Shown: positions 53,707 through 64,000 of the stretch, one piece after another
How the letters are laid out: every line of letters begins with the position of its first letter
How positions within the stretch are numbered: the stretch's first letter is position 1
Assembly (NCBI RefSeq): GCF_905147045.1
Contig: NC_065888.1
Coordinates: 14,327,001 to 14,391,000, forward strand
Source of the DNA: Nymphalis io
Taxonomy: Eukaryota > Arthropoda > Insecta > Lepidoptera > Nymphalidae
Direction: 5' to 3'
Length of the DNA stretch: 64,000 nt
Translations under genes and position numbers: made by a program
Notes under the pieces: model-generated
Seen by the model: the letters and a program-made list of their open reading frames with translations, nothing else
Database searches by the model: none
Told to the model about the DNA's origin: nothing

Positions 53707-54484
53707 TTTAATTTAGTGTGTTTATAATTGAACTCAAATCGGGCCGTTATATGAACCAAAATGTGATGTTGATAATTTTTCAGCACACTCCGTCAGGGTG
53801 TGGCATATCCAACGTCCATGTTGAACATCACACTCGTGGCAGGTGGGTGTTGCCTCCCATTTCGCTATATCGTACAAGTAATTGCCAAAAGAGCCGTAAT
53901 TCATACCTAACCTAGTCTAACTCTTTCATAGTTAATTAGATATGCAATTAGTATATCGTACGAAGTAATTATTTTATGCAATCATAATTTTATTGTTTAC
54001 CAGTAGAAAATGACATTAACAATAACACACTACAGAACACATTGTTATATTTATATGAACTGTGTTTTTAAAATAATAAAATGGAAATATGTACTTTATG
54101 ATTCTTTTAAAATATATCATTTTAGAAATGCAACCGCAAACAAAAACATTAACGTTATCAGAACGATAAGGATTTTTATGATTAATTTGAAACTATTTAT
54201 TTAGAAATGTGACTTTGTTTTTACTACCAAGTATTATTCACGCGAACTTTTATTATTGTTTATAAGGATTATTTAAATTGTGGAATTAAATAAGTGTATA
54301 GAAATCAAAATTATAAATAGCTACTGTTCAATTCAAAGCCGCGTAGAATGGACCCAGACACCATATTTCATAAAGGTTTTTGCGCTATTACTCCAACGTA
54401 AAAGTGTTTCAATTGCAAACGGAATATTAAAAAAAAAACTAACAGCCATAAATTTCCCATTAATGGTCTCTTGACCTTTAGCGC
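53707..54484. other. AT-rich, nothing recognised
   Basis: A GC-richer stretch at 53780-53900 (TCCGTCAGGGTGTGGCATAT) is not assigned. Confidence 0.4.
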
Positions 54485-54601
54485 CAATCAATCAAATCAT
54501 AAACACAAATTAAGCACATGAAATCTCAATAGTGCTAGCCTAGGTTTTGAACCCGCTATCTTCGTAAAATTCACGTGTTCTAGCCACTGGGCCTCGGCTC
54601 G
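54485..54601 (-). repeat. SINE B head fragment
   Basis: ATAAACACAAATTAAGCACA, TAGGTTTTGAACCCGC and CACGTGTTCTAGCCACTGGG then CCTCGGCTC are SINE B head in complement. Confidence 0.8.
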
Positions 54602-55262
54602 TAGCGTAACGGAACCACGGATAAATAATGTTAAATGCATCATTTGTAAACTTCGCGGTTTATATTAAATTGATTAAAAACCAATTTAAGAACTAAGTAT
54701 AATAATTGATTAAGATCTTGTATAAGTAAAATTCTATGTTCTTTTAGATAATGGTTATAGTGTTCTGATAATTGTTTGCTCTCTTTATCCCTTTCTTTTG
54801 CTAATGATTAAAAAGGATAGCAATATATCTATAAGCTAATCACATCTTTGTAAAACAAAGTACGAGTACGTACTCTTTATTATAATGTAAGAATTTGTAA
54901 TTTGCTACAATAACTTAAAATGAATTTACGGAAATCGATCATTGTTAAAGCGATGGATAGCGCTGCGACCGCTTATGATCAAATTGAACCAAATAATGAA
55001 GCGTGTTGAAATCACAACAGACGCTTAAATCTAAGTGGCATCAAGTGGCAGAGCATCGTGGGCGCGATACCCAATACCGATTTGAAATGACATTATGATG
55101 CAAGCTGATATTCAAATGTTTAAGTGGGGTATATTAATGTGTAGAGGACTAAACATACTTGAGCGACAAAATAAGGTAGAAGCGACACATATATATTTTA
55201 AAACAACATAAAATAGAAGAAACTTATGATACCGTCTCTTGGATGAACCGTCAGATTATGGA
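54602..55262. other. AT-rich, nothing recognised
   Basis: No feature supported. Confidence 0.5.
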
Positions 55263-55415
55263 CATAATCGGGACGTCACGGTAGTATGCGCAAGCGATCC
55301 CGTGACGTCCCTTGAGAAGGGACGAAGAAGGGTATTCCGGCGCCTTCAGCGCTGGCGAGTCCCACATACCTCATGTGGGGGAAACACGTAGATGTGTCTT
55401 TCCAGCGAAAAAAAT
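55263..55415 (+). mobile_element. Family E, R1-like LINE 3' UTR fragment, copy 2
   Basis: First stem GGGACGTCACGG/CCGTGACGTCCC (55270-55281, 55300-55311), perfect over 12 bp; loop TAGTATGCGCAAGCGAT. Second stem CCCACAT/ATGTGGG (55371-55389). Then GAAACACGTAGATGTGTC, TTTCCAGCG and an A-run. Both stems lie where copy 1 (44045-44210) has stems of different sequence. It is poly(A)-ended and 5'-truncated, hence a retroposon. Confidence 0.6.
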
Positions 55416-55520
55416 AAAGATTATGGACATAAAATTACATAAATGTAGATAATAGGATGAATTATCCGGTTTGAATTGTACAGAAAATCGTTTTGTTGCA
55501 CTTCTTGAATATAACTACTC

Positions 55521-55847
55521 ACTATGTAGTGATGAGATGGCCTAGTGGTAAGAACGCGTGAATCTTAACCGATGATCGTGGGTTCAAACCCGGGCAAGCA
55601 CCACTGAATTTTCATGTGCTTAATTTGTGTTTATAATTCATCTCGTGCTTAACGGTGAAGGAAAACATCGTGAGGAAACCTGCATGTGTCTAATTTCATT
55701 GAAATTCTGCCACATGTGTATTCTACCAACCCGCATTGGAGCAGCGTGGTGGAATAAGCTCCAAACCTTCTCCTCAAAAGGGAGAGGAGGCCTTAGCCCA
55801 GCAGTGGGACATTAACAGGCTGGTACTGTTACTGTTACTATGTACTG
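55521..55847 (+). repeat. SINE B, full-length with TSD
   Basis: TSD ACTATGTAGTG (55521-55531) and ACTATGTACTG (55837-55847). Head GATGAGATGGCCTAGTGGTA, B box GGGTTCAAACCC, body and tail CCCAGCAGTGGGACATTAAC, then AGGCTGGTACTGTTACTG. This copy best defines the family. Confidence 0.93.
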
Positions 55848-56324
55848 GTGCTAGCTTTTTAATATTACTAAGGCTGCATAGCGAGACCATATACTGTGGG
55901 GGTTTAATTTTTGTTTGTGACTCTATCGAATTCGTAAAAAAATTGTAACGGGCCGTGTTGCCCAAAACTTTATTTACAACAAGAGCGCTTGAAAATATAT
56001 ATAAAAACCAAGTTTAAAAGAATGCATTTTTTTACAGTGCTTGCTCGTCCCGGTTTTTTTAACTATATATGAGATTTGTCATCATTAAAATGTGCAAATG
56101 TAAGCACGTGAATAAGCAATTATTCACTTTTAAAATATTACTCACTGTATGAAATACTATTGTATTTTCAATAAAGACAAATATTTTATTTACACAAATT
56201 GTCCTCGTAACGATTTTACGGGCTCGTCGAATTTTATTATATTTCAATTCTGTAGGGTTGAAGCATTAAAATTTTACAAATAATTGTATGTCCTTATGGG
56301 TTGCCAAATACTTAATATACCACT
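55848..56324. other. AT-rich, nothing recognised
   Basis: No feature supported. Confidence 0.5.
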
Positions 56325-56515
56325 GCTTGTTGATTAAATGGTTAGTTCAAATCCAGGTTAGATATTAAAAAAACTCGCCTTAAAAAGCACGTAATGCTAG
56401 ATTCTGCGCCTGAATTCTTTCCGGTCGTTTCGGATTAGCCCTCTCATTATGATTGTATTAAATAGAGAGTGTGTATATACATATGTGCACATATGTGCAG
56501 CTATTATTACACAAA
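56325..56515 (+). repeat. SINE C, degenerate
   Basis: AGTTCAAATCCAGG (B box remnant), GCCTTAAAAAGCACGTAATG, TCTGCGCCTGAATTC, TTTCCGGTCGTTTCGG and GCCCTCTCATTATGATTG. Confidence 0.7.
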
Positions 56516-57125
56516 TATAAATTAATAGTAAATAAAAAAAATCATTTTTAAAGGCTATATACAAATATATTAACTATTGAGGAATTCCTTCGTATTTACC
56601 GTTAAAAATCATTGACATCAAACGAAACCAATATGTTAAATTTTATTATTTTAATTTAAGAGGAACTGTCTCTAATTCGGCTTTCATATATGACCTACAT
56701 ACTAATCGATGTTGCCAGTGAAATAAAAGCTAAGTAAAAAGCGACAGGATCATGGCTATTTATTAATAAAGCTGAGAGTCATGTTGTCTGTAATATATCA
56801 TTGGGATAAACGAATAGTTGTGAACGATAACAATAAGGAAAACGTCTGCACTATGTTACATAACGCTGTGGTTTTGTCTGAACCTTAATGGTCTTGTCAT
56901 GTTATGACTAAGGGAAGCTTTGATTGAGTACATTTAGTCTACCTCATCGTGGAATAGATGCTTTTTCCGTAACTAACTTCGGTTATCCGTTTTGATTCGT
57001 CTTAGAGAGACAATAATTAAAATGATTAATGATAATTGTGTCCATTATAAAAATGGTGACAAATGAAGTACACGGGTGCTCCAGAAGCGAAACATTTTGC
57101 GTTTGTAGTTCTGTCCTGTAACCGA
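56516..57125. other. AT-rich, nothing recognised
   Basis: No feature supported. Confidence 0.5.
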
Positions 57126-57230
57126 CTTACAGTAACAGCCTGTTAATGTCCCACTGCTGGGCTAAGGCCTCCTCTCCCTTTTTGAGGAGAAGGTTTAGAG
57201 CTTATTCTACCACGTTGCTCTAATGCGGCG
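57126..57230 (-). repeat. SINE B 3' fragment
   Basis: TACAGTAACAGCCTGTTAAT, CCCACTGCTGGGCTAAGG, TTTTTGAGGAGAAGG and CACGTTGCTCTAATGCGG; 5'-truncated. Confidence 0.85.
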
Positions 57231-57464
57231 GTTGGCAGCTTATGGTGATATAATATCTTGATGTTTCTTCTTCTTGAAATGTTATAATTATTACGGTTAA
57301 TGTCGCATATCACTTTGACATTTCACGACCGTCTTCAGTGGTGAGTTTCGAGTTTGTTCTAACAGAATAATCATACGCAATCGTTACAAATGATGCATCT
57401 TACGAAACGTCAATATGTTTTAATTAGTTTCCCGATACTTAAAGTTCTTCATGATATTATACTC

Positions 57465-57517
57465 AATCACATTTGCTGAACCAAATATGATATATATTTG
57501 GTTTAGCAAATGTGATT
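57465..57517. repeat. Near-perfect 24-bp inverted repeat
   Basis: AATCACATTTGCTGAACC and its complement GGTTTAGCAAATGTGATT flank AAATATGATATATATTT. The arms (57465-57488, 57494-57517) differ at a single position, which is a G-U pair in RNA. A palindromic MITE or a cruciform-prone site. Confidence 0.75.
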
Positions 57518-58645
57518 AAATGTTTTTAAACAATATATTTTTTTTGTGATAAAACAACTTAGTACAACTGTATTTTATTTATTTATTACTCAATAAAAAT
57601 GTATTTTTATTTTATAAAATAATCAGTAAATAATCAGACGACTATTAAAATAAATTTTCACAATGACCACATTAAAATTCAACGAATAAAAACTTATTTA
57701 ATAACTATGAAATATTTAAGTATTAAAGTTTTATTGTTTAATCAATAAAATTATGATGAAATATATAATTTTCTTTACATTTATTAGTATAAGACCTGCA
57801 AATACAAGTATAGCATGTACAACAAATTATAATCAATCTGCAAAATGAAAACGTGACTATTTTTAAAAACAATTTAAAAAATTAATTTTATATTCTTTAT
57901 GTTAAGGCTGATTGCTTTAAAGTCTAACTTATGTTTCCTCTACAGAAAAAGTCATAAAAATTACAATGATAGTTATAACGAAGCAATGTCAAATGAGTCA
58001 CAAACAAATCACATTGGAATAACGCGTATGTAGCGAAATCGTAAACATCACCTTCTTATGTATGAATCATGAATTATATTGAATTTATTCTAACATGTGT
58101 AGCTAAAATATCGTTCTTACTTTAACGAAATGTTTATCTATAATTCAGTTTAGCAAACATTATTAGCATACTTACACAAGTGCTATTTTAATATATTATT
58201 TATTTTGGAAGCAAACGGTATTATTGTATTGAATAAAGTGAGAAAAGAATTAATAAAATTTAACTGATAATAGTTTACAATATTACATTTATTCTAACAA
58301 AATAAGATTCGAAAAACAAGTGAAATAAAAAAATATAAAGAGAGCGACAAAATAACCCATAACTATATGGAAAATTAAATAATTAATGATAAAACAACAG
58401 CTACCATTTTTATAATAAATTTATTAAGAGTCTTGATCGAACCAAAAAACTACAGGGCACAGATTATTTCACCAACGAAGGAAATTGATTAGTACGGACG
58501 AGAAGCAAAAACACACCTATTGTGTGTTAAAACCTCTTGACTGAGAGTTGTTAGCAAGCATTGTTTTTACCTATGACGGGAGACGAGATAACTAAATATT
58601 AATTTACCACCTCTACTGGGATTTTAGATGACGAATTAATAGTAC
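57518..58645. other. AT-rich, nothing recognised
   Basis: No feature supported. Confidence 0.5.
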
Positions 58646-58980
58646 AGTACAGTAACAGCCTGTGAATGTCCCACTGCTAGGCTAAGGCCCCCTTCTCCCT
58701 TTTTGAGGAGAAGATTTGCTTATTTCACCACGCTGCTCCAATGCGGGTTGGTGGAATACAAGTGTCACAGAATTTCAGTGAAATACGACACATAACCTGC
58801 GTGTGTCGAATTTCCTCACAATGTTTTCCTTCACCGTCTAGCAAGTGATGAATTATAATAACAAATTAAGCGCACGCAAAATTCAGTAGTGCTTGCCCGG
58901 GTTTGAACGATCATCGATTAAGATTCACGCGTTCTTACCACTGGGCCATCGCGGCTCCGACTGGGCCATCTCTGCTCAAC
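58646..58980 (-). repeat. SINE B, near full-length
   Basis: CAGTACAGTAACAGCCTGTG, CCCACTGCTAGGCTAAGG, CCAATGCGGGTTGGTGGAAT, GATGTTTTCCTTCACCG and GTGCTTGCCCGGGTTTGAAC. The head end is partly repeated: CTGGGCCATCGCGGCTC then CTGGGCCATCTCTGCTC. Confidence 0.88.
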
Positions 58981-59200
58981 GAATTGATAATGAATTGCTA
59001 CCTGCGCTTAAATATATTAGCATTGTAGGACATAAAACAATATTATCCGACGTTATTCCAATGTGATTATAAATGTAATGGTTCGCTGATCCCTTCAACA
59101 GGAAAACAGTAATAAACAGCAGTTTGACGTTAAAACGAGCGATGAATGGGTCATACCTACATAGATAACTTGATATTGGTGCCACTAGTACTTGATAGAC
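58981..59200 (-). repeat. Family A trace, strongly diverged
   Basis: TAGCATTGTAGGACATAAAA, AAACAGCAGTTTG, GCGATGAATGGGTCATACC and TACATAGATAACTTG loosely follow family A in complement. Confidence 0.35.
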
Positions 59201-60446
59201 TAAGTTATATTGCAAGTTAAAACTTTTATGTTAAAGATAATTTAAAAGTTTTTATTACTACTTTCCTTTGAAATGGTTTAACATAAAAATATTTTATTTT
59301 GTTATTTATATATTTTACGATATAATATTGCACTCAACATACAATTATCCAAACTATTATTAGACTTGGTAATTACTTTCCGAGTTCGTGATCCCAATTT
59401 CGTAATTACAGTGAAGTTCATGCCCCTAGGGCTACAGCCCCTGTGAATGACAACCAGCCTTCACGAGCTTAAAAGGGAACCTATATTATTCTATACTTAA
59501 AAAAAATTATTCATAATTAAAACTTTATGTTCATTAAAAAGGATGGAATAGCCCAGATATCAGAATATTACGATTTTAATTCAATATATTTAATTACAGT
59601 TCCAGTTTTTAGTATCTTTTGAAGTTCTTTCTGATTTTATGAGGAACTCAAAAAACTTTTAAAGATCATCGTATTTTCTGCGGTAAAGATTATTAAAATG
59701 AATCTATTGCTATATTTTTAATACCTTTTTTAATACGGCTGATTGATAGGCTGGCCGAACTCCATCAAAAACAGCCCAGGAATCCAGAGTTCCATCTATC
59801 AATCAATCATAAAATTGCGTACACGTTGTCAGGGGTACAGAAAAGGACATGAGGTACCTAACAACGCCTCTCTATCACACAGACGAAACCGAAAACGGAA
59901 AATAATTGTATATAAATATACAAGCGGTTCCCAATGTATTATAGATTCTACTTTTAATTCTGCGAACCAGCGAAAAAAAGAAATCAACTTTTTTTTAGAC
60001 TTTTATACAGACAAGTAATATATACTCGTATTGTGTAATAGGCATATCTATAAATATGTATTAACATGAATTAATAGGCAAAATATCTGCGGAATTTTAT
60101 TATGGAAACGAAAATCTTAGCTGAGGAAGGATGTGTTGACACTGTTAATAGTTTACCGTTGACTCCTCGTGTTTATACAACGATGGCCGCTGACTCTATT
60201 TAAATATATATATAAATATAACATGATGTTGTTGTAAACACAGTATGACGCAATTGTATTTATACTTTCATAAACCATCACTTAACTTTATGATACATCA
60301 CATGCATATTTCACAATGACAAAAGACATTGTTGAATGAAGCGTAATAGCGCAATAGCGGACGGCTGCCAAGCGATGTAAAAATCGCAGGTTCGATGCTG
60401 ACACCGTGAGCTATTGACATCCCGACTCTTGCCATTAACTTAACGC
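59201..60446. other. AT-rich, nothing recognised
   Basis: A 91-codon frame at 59743-60018 has no recognisable motif and is treated as chance. Confidence 0.45.
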
Positions 60447-60686
60447 CACTCATCAGATATTCTACCGCAAAACAGCAATACTTGATATTGTTGTGATCCG
60501 GTTTAAAGGGTGAGTGAGCCAGTGTACAGGCACAAGGGACATAAAATCTTAGTTCCCAAAGTAGGTGGCGCATTGGCTATAAGCGATGGTTGACATTTCT
60601 TACAATGCCAATGTCTAAGGGCGTTTGGTGACCACTTACCATCAGGTGGCCCATATGCTCGTCCACCTTCCTATTCTATAAAAAAA
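60447..60686 (+). repeat. Family A repeat, 5'-truncated
   Basis: It starts at CGCCACTCATCAGATATTC, then CTACCGCAAAACAGCAATAC, TTAAAGGGTGAGTGAGCC, GGCGTTTGGTGACCACTTAC and CCACCTTCCTATTCTATAAA. The 3' end is intact. Confidence 0.9.
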
Positions 60687-61132
60687 ACGCTAATAGTAAT
60701 TGTTAATATTCTTTAAAAAAATACACTTATTTATATTCGTTTGTTGATTCGAGTCGGCTTACATTATTTGAGTGTTAACTTAAATAATTTAAGGAAGATC
60801 AACCATCTCAGACTAAACTTCGTTTTTTAAATATGTCTTGTAATAAATACCACACAGTTTTATTAAACACATGCATACGTATTTAAATTACTGATATTAT
60901 TATTATATTATTGTTAGTACTGATACTTATGCTAAACATCTAGTGGCGAGCATGCGCTCTCTTATGCCGCGATGCCCCCTATTCGCCTCTGCTTTCTACT
61001 CTCTTGTAAGTGCGTACTATATACTCGTCGTCGCTATATAGCTGTCATTATAATAATAACATTAAGATATTAATTTAGATTACAAGATATTAATAATAAT
61101 TAAGATTAAGAAAATAATACTGATTTTATAAA
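60687..61132. other. AT-rich, nothing recognised
   Basis: A GC-richer patch at 60950-61030 (GGCGAGCATGCGCTCTCTTA) shares GAGCATGC with the patch near 24320 but is unassigned. Confidence 0.4.
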
Positions 61133-61320
61133 ATACTAGTTTTATATCGCGGCTTCGCCCGCGTTTGTTCGGGAGGTATAAAAAAGTAGCCTATATCCTT
61201 CCTGGTGTTCAAGATTCCTTCATACCAAATTCCATCAAAATCGGTTCAATGTTCTATCCGTGAAAGCGTAACCGACAAACAGTAACTTTCGCATTTATAA
61301 TATTAGTATCTATTGAGTAT
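61133..61320 (+). repeat. Family F repeat, best copy
   Basis: ATCGCGGCTTCGCCCGCG, GTAGCCTATATCCTTCC, CATACCAAATTCCATC, AAAATCGGTTCAATG, TCCGTGAAAGCGTAACC and ACTTTCGCATTTATAATATT. No terminal repeats or coding sequence. Confidence 0.75.
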
Positions 61321-61644
61321 CTACCCATATAAAAGAAAGTTTTGAGGTATTGTCTTGTAATAAATATATAGTATCCTTTAAGAAATTCCGAAAATCGATC
61401 ACTTATTTCATGATCCCGCTTTGTTAGAGACTAACACAACTGGAAGTTTTTATTGAAAAAATTATTATTTGTTTTCAAAATCAGCATTATGTGAGTTTTA
61501 TTATTTTTTATCTAGAATGTATGTCCACATATTATTTACTTGTTAAGTTAGCTAACAAATCGTGCACTGTCCAGCCATTTCATTAAAACGTAACATATCA
61601 AAGCATTCAACTAACCTTGAAATTAAATGTCATCGGGCTCAATG
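61321..61644. other. AT-rich, nothing recognised
   Basis: No feature supported. Confidence 0.5.
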
Positions 61645-61937
61645 AAGTTTGTGAATGTACCACTGCTGGGCTAAAGCTTCCTCCTTCTTTGAGTAGAAGG
61701 TTTGGAGCTTCTTCCCCAAGCTACTCCAATGCGGGTTAGTGGATACACATATGACAGGATTGACAGTGAAATTAGACACATGCAGGTTTCCTAACGATAT
61801 TTTTTTTACCGCCGAGAACTAGATGAGTTCTAAACACATATAAACATATGAAAAATCAGCGATGCGTTCCTGGGTTTGAACCCACGATAATCGGTTAAGA
61901 TTCGTGAGTTCTAACTACTGAGCCATTTCGGCTTTTT
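61645..61937 (-). repeat. SINE B, diverged
   Basis: TACCACTGCTGGGCTAAAGC, GAAGGTTTGGAGCTTCTTCC, CTCCAATGCGGGTTAGTGG, GACACATGCAGGTTTCC, GGGTTTGAACCCACGATAAT and GAGCCATTTCGGC. Confidence 0.85.
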
Positions 61938-62207
61938 AGTTTACAATATTATTTAAGAATATGCGTCGAAATATGGGTAATTTCTAGAAAATATAATTTA
62001 TGTTTCCCTTTATATTATTATAACGTCATTAATGAAGCATCAGTAAAAAGGATCATTGCTTTCTTCCGATTTCCTGTTGTTCGCTTTGATGGGGCAACAC
62101 ATCATGTTGACAGAACAAATATTTTTACTTATCGCAGCTAAATATAATAAAAATAACATTATAAGTATAGTTTTTTTTTTTTTAAATAAAATATGGCCGT
62201 TTAATGA
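61938..62207. other. AT-rich, nothing recognised
   Basis: No feature supported. Confidence 0.5.
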
Positions 62208-62425
62208 TGGTATTCTGCCGCCAAACAGCAATACTTGGTATTGTTATGTTCCGGTTGGAAGAGTAAGTGAGGTAGTGTAACTACAGACACAAAGGACATA
62301 ATATCTTAGTTTCCAAGGTTGGTGGCGCATTGGAGATGTAAGCGATGGTTAATTTTTCTTAGAGTGCCCATCTCAATGGGAGCGGTAGTGACCACTTATC
62401 AGCCCATATGCACTTCTACCTAATA
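62208..62425 (+). repeat. Family A repeat, 5'-truncated, diverged
   Basis: GGTATTCTGCCGCCAAACAG, TTCCGGTTGGAAGAGTAAGT, ACACAAAGGACATAATATC, CCAAGGTTGGTGGCGCATTG and GTGACCACTTATCAGCCC. Confidence 0.85.
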
Positions 62426-62824
62426 TAATCTCTTTAAGAATGATTTTGGCACATATAAATTGTTAAATAAATAAACTCATTGAACGAAAATTAAATTTTC
62501 TATCTACCGAGCCATCGCGGCTTCGTCTTAGCAATAATAATTTCGAACCCCCACAGTTCATTCAATAGGTACATAAAGTTGTTATTTTGTTTTATTCCTT
62601 CTTTGTGCGATTTTCTTTTAAAAAAATAATATGTAAGCCGTATGAATATGTTTTGTTCACGATTGTTTCGCGTTTTACAAAGAACTAACTACACCTTTGC
62701 TTTTGAGGAAAACTGAAAACAATGTAATTACTTCGAAAATATGTTATTCATTTCAATTATTCATGTAACGTGTAAATTTATCTGAAAAAACAACACTCTT
62801 ATTATTATGTTATAAAGTTTCATT
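62426..62824. other. AT-rich; tiny SINE B head trace at 62502-62524
   Basis: TACCGAGCCATCGCGGCTTC is the SINE B head edge in complement. Nothing else is recognised. Confidence 0.45.
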
Positions 62825-63086
62825 GACTGCCTCGTTTGTATAGTGGCGAGCTCCTCGAGCGAGGGTCCAAACTCCGTAAATTAGTAGTAGTAGTCTTAAA
62901 ATTGGCAGAGTTTACACTGCCGTGCCTCGGAAAGCACGTAAAGCCATTGGTCCTGCGACTGAATTCTCTCTCTCTCTGGTTATGCTGCCGTCCCATCACA
63001 CACTTGTGTCATTTAATAATATGTCCTTACATACTATATATACTTACCGCCTTGCTTGAAATCGCTCAGTAGGACATTATTATTAA
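62825..63086 (+). repeat. SINE C, degenerate
   Basis: TGACTGCCTCGTTTGTATAG, GAGGGTCCAAACTCC, CTGCCGTGCCTCGGAAAGC, ACGTAAAGCCATTGGTCCTG, CGACTGAATTCTC, a short (CT)n expansion, then GCTGCCGTCCCATC and AGGACATTATTATTAAG. Confidence 0.8.
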
Positions 63087-64000
63087 GATGTATATTTCGG
63101 AATTTTTTTATTATAAATAAACTTACAATCCATTGGTAATTGTCCACTGGTCTACAAGTTATTATCTAACTTCACCTGTATTATCTAACTAATGTGTGGG
63201 TCACACCGAAAAGCTATTACGCAAGTTCGATTGAGTTAAAATATTCCGCTCCTTTTTGGTGCTGGTTACAATATATTAATCCTAGAATACTTTGAATGGC
63301 TAAATATCTTCTTGAGAGCTTCTTTTTAAATTATTTTTATATACGAACTTATTATTATTTAATAAAATAAAATATAATCTTTTCTTAAAACTAACTCAAC
63401 AAATATGACAGCACAATGACCACAACAATTAACAAGAAATTACCGGTTTAAATAAACAACTCCACGACAAAGTAAGTCGAGTAAGTTTATTACCAAGTGC
63501 AGGGTCAAAGACCTCATTAAAGTTTTTCTTAAGTAAAAGCACCTTTCCACATTATCGTAACGATATTTTGTCTTTCTATGATCGTTCATTTGGCTTTTTT
63601 AACAACATTTACATTTGTTTAACAAAATTATTTATTATCATCAAAATTCTTTATTTAAATATTTACTATTGATTCTGAATGAAATAAATACGAAGGAATA
63701 GAAAACTGTTACTTAAAATGTCGTAAAAACAACACGGTACGACATTTTGTCCTTACGATCTTGTCGGAATTGGTCAAACAGTTGTCACCAGTTCTGTAAC
63801 CAGCTTATTATGTAAGGTTCGTACACATTAGTTTTTACTTAAGCGGTATCAAGAACAGATAAAATAAATCTAAAGGTCCGAACATTTTAAGTTTTTTGTC
63901 AACTCTTGAGCTTATCGAAAACGTTATTTGGTTGAATAAACGAAAAACCAATTATCGTTCAAAATACGATATATATAAAAATATCGCTCATCTGTTGTAT
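63087..64000. other. AT-rich, nothing recognised
   Basis: No gene or repeat landmark seen to the end of the window. Confidence 0.5.

Noticed and set aside
57465..57517. microRNA precursor
   Set aside because: The loop is only five bases and the stem ends at 24 pairs, shorter than typical animal pre-miRNA stems; kept as an inverted repeat only.
59743..60018. 91-codon frame as a small gene
   Set aside because: It is basic and low in hydrophobic pattern, without motif or regulatory context.

Overview
The window is from an animal nuclear genome, almost certainly a lepidopteran and probably a butterfly. The evidence is AT-rich single-copy DNA without bacterial-style gene packing, an RTE-clade LINE and R1-clade LINE 3' ends of lepidopteran type, several tRNA-derived SINE families, and one arthropod-style gene with a TATA box, a CAGT initiator and an AATAAA signal. 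Only one conventional gene is visible: an intronless gene on the minus strand (47834-48604) for a secreted small heat-shock-like protein (signal peptide, alpha-crystallin domain, acidic Thr/Pro/Glu tail). Nearly every other long open frame is part of a transposable element, its antisense shadow, or chance.

Layout. 1-8.9 kb: AT-rich DNA with scattered SINE and unnamed repeat copies. 8.9-12.4 kb: a nearly complete RTE-clade LINE on the minus strand, one premature stop, flanked by a 13-bp target-site duplication (TSD) and with a SINE-derived patch at its 5' junction. 13.3-17.1 kb: an unnamed repeat carrying a small RTE tail, a fold-back SINE and a second 5'-truncated RTE copy. 18.8-19.9 and 26.15-27.1 kb: two nearly identical, recent R1-clade LINE 3' ends with poly(A) and clean TSDs; both sites begin AGGTACC, and the second lies inside a family-A repeat. 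28.5-30.9 kb: a decayed Ty3/gypsy-like LTR retrotransposon with short flanking direct repeats, gag and pol fragments, and a tandem array of five hairpin units (30220-30500) that have an invariant loop but different, still complementary, stems. 31-47 kb: SINEs, MITE-like palindromes, a Jockey/CR1-type LINE end and AT-rich DNA. 47.8-48.7 kb: the small heat-shock-like gene. 49-64 kb: more of the same repeats in AT-rich DNA.

Repeat labels used here are my own. Family A: about 300 bp, ACTGGTGGTAG at one end and CCTATTCTATAAAA at the other. SINE B: tRNA-derived head, tail resembling the RTE LINE. SINE C: tRNA-derived head, (ATT)n tail. SINE D: tRNA-derived head, GTTGTGGGTTCGAATCCC. Family E: R1-like 3' UTR fragments with two hairpins. 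Families F, G, H, I: unnamed interspersed repeats. J and K: short palindromic MITE-like elements. Nesting is frequent (R1 in A; A in SINE C; A in I; SINE B in the poly(A) of A; RTE tail in G), which gives a relative order of activity. The strongest leads are the covarying hairpin array in the gypsy-like element and the paired 3' UTR hairpins shared by the family-E fragments. All family names rest on motif recognition by eye; no database search was run.
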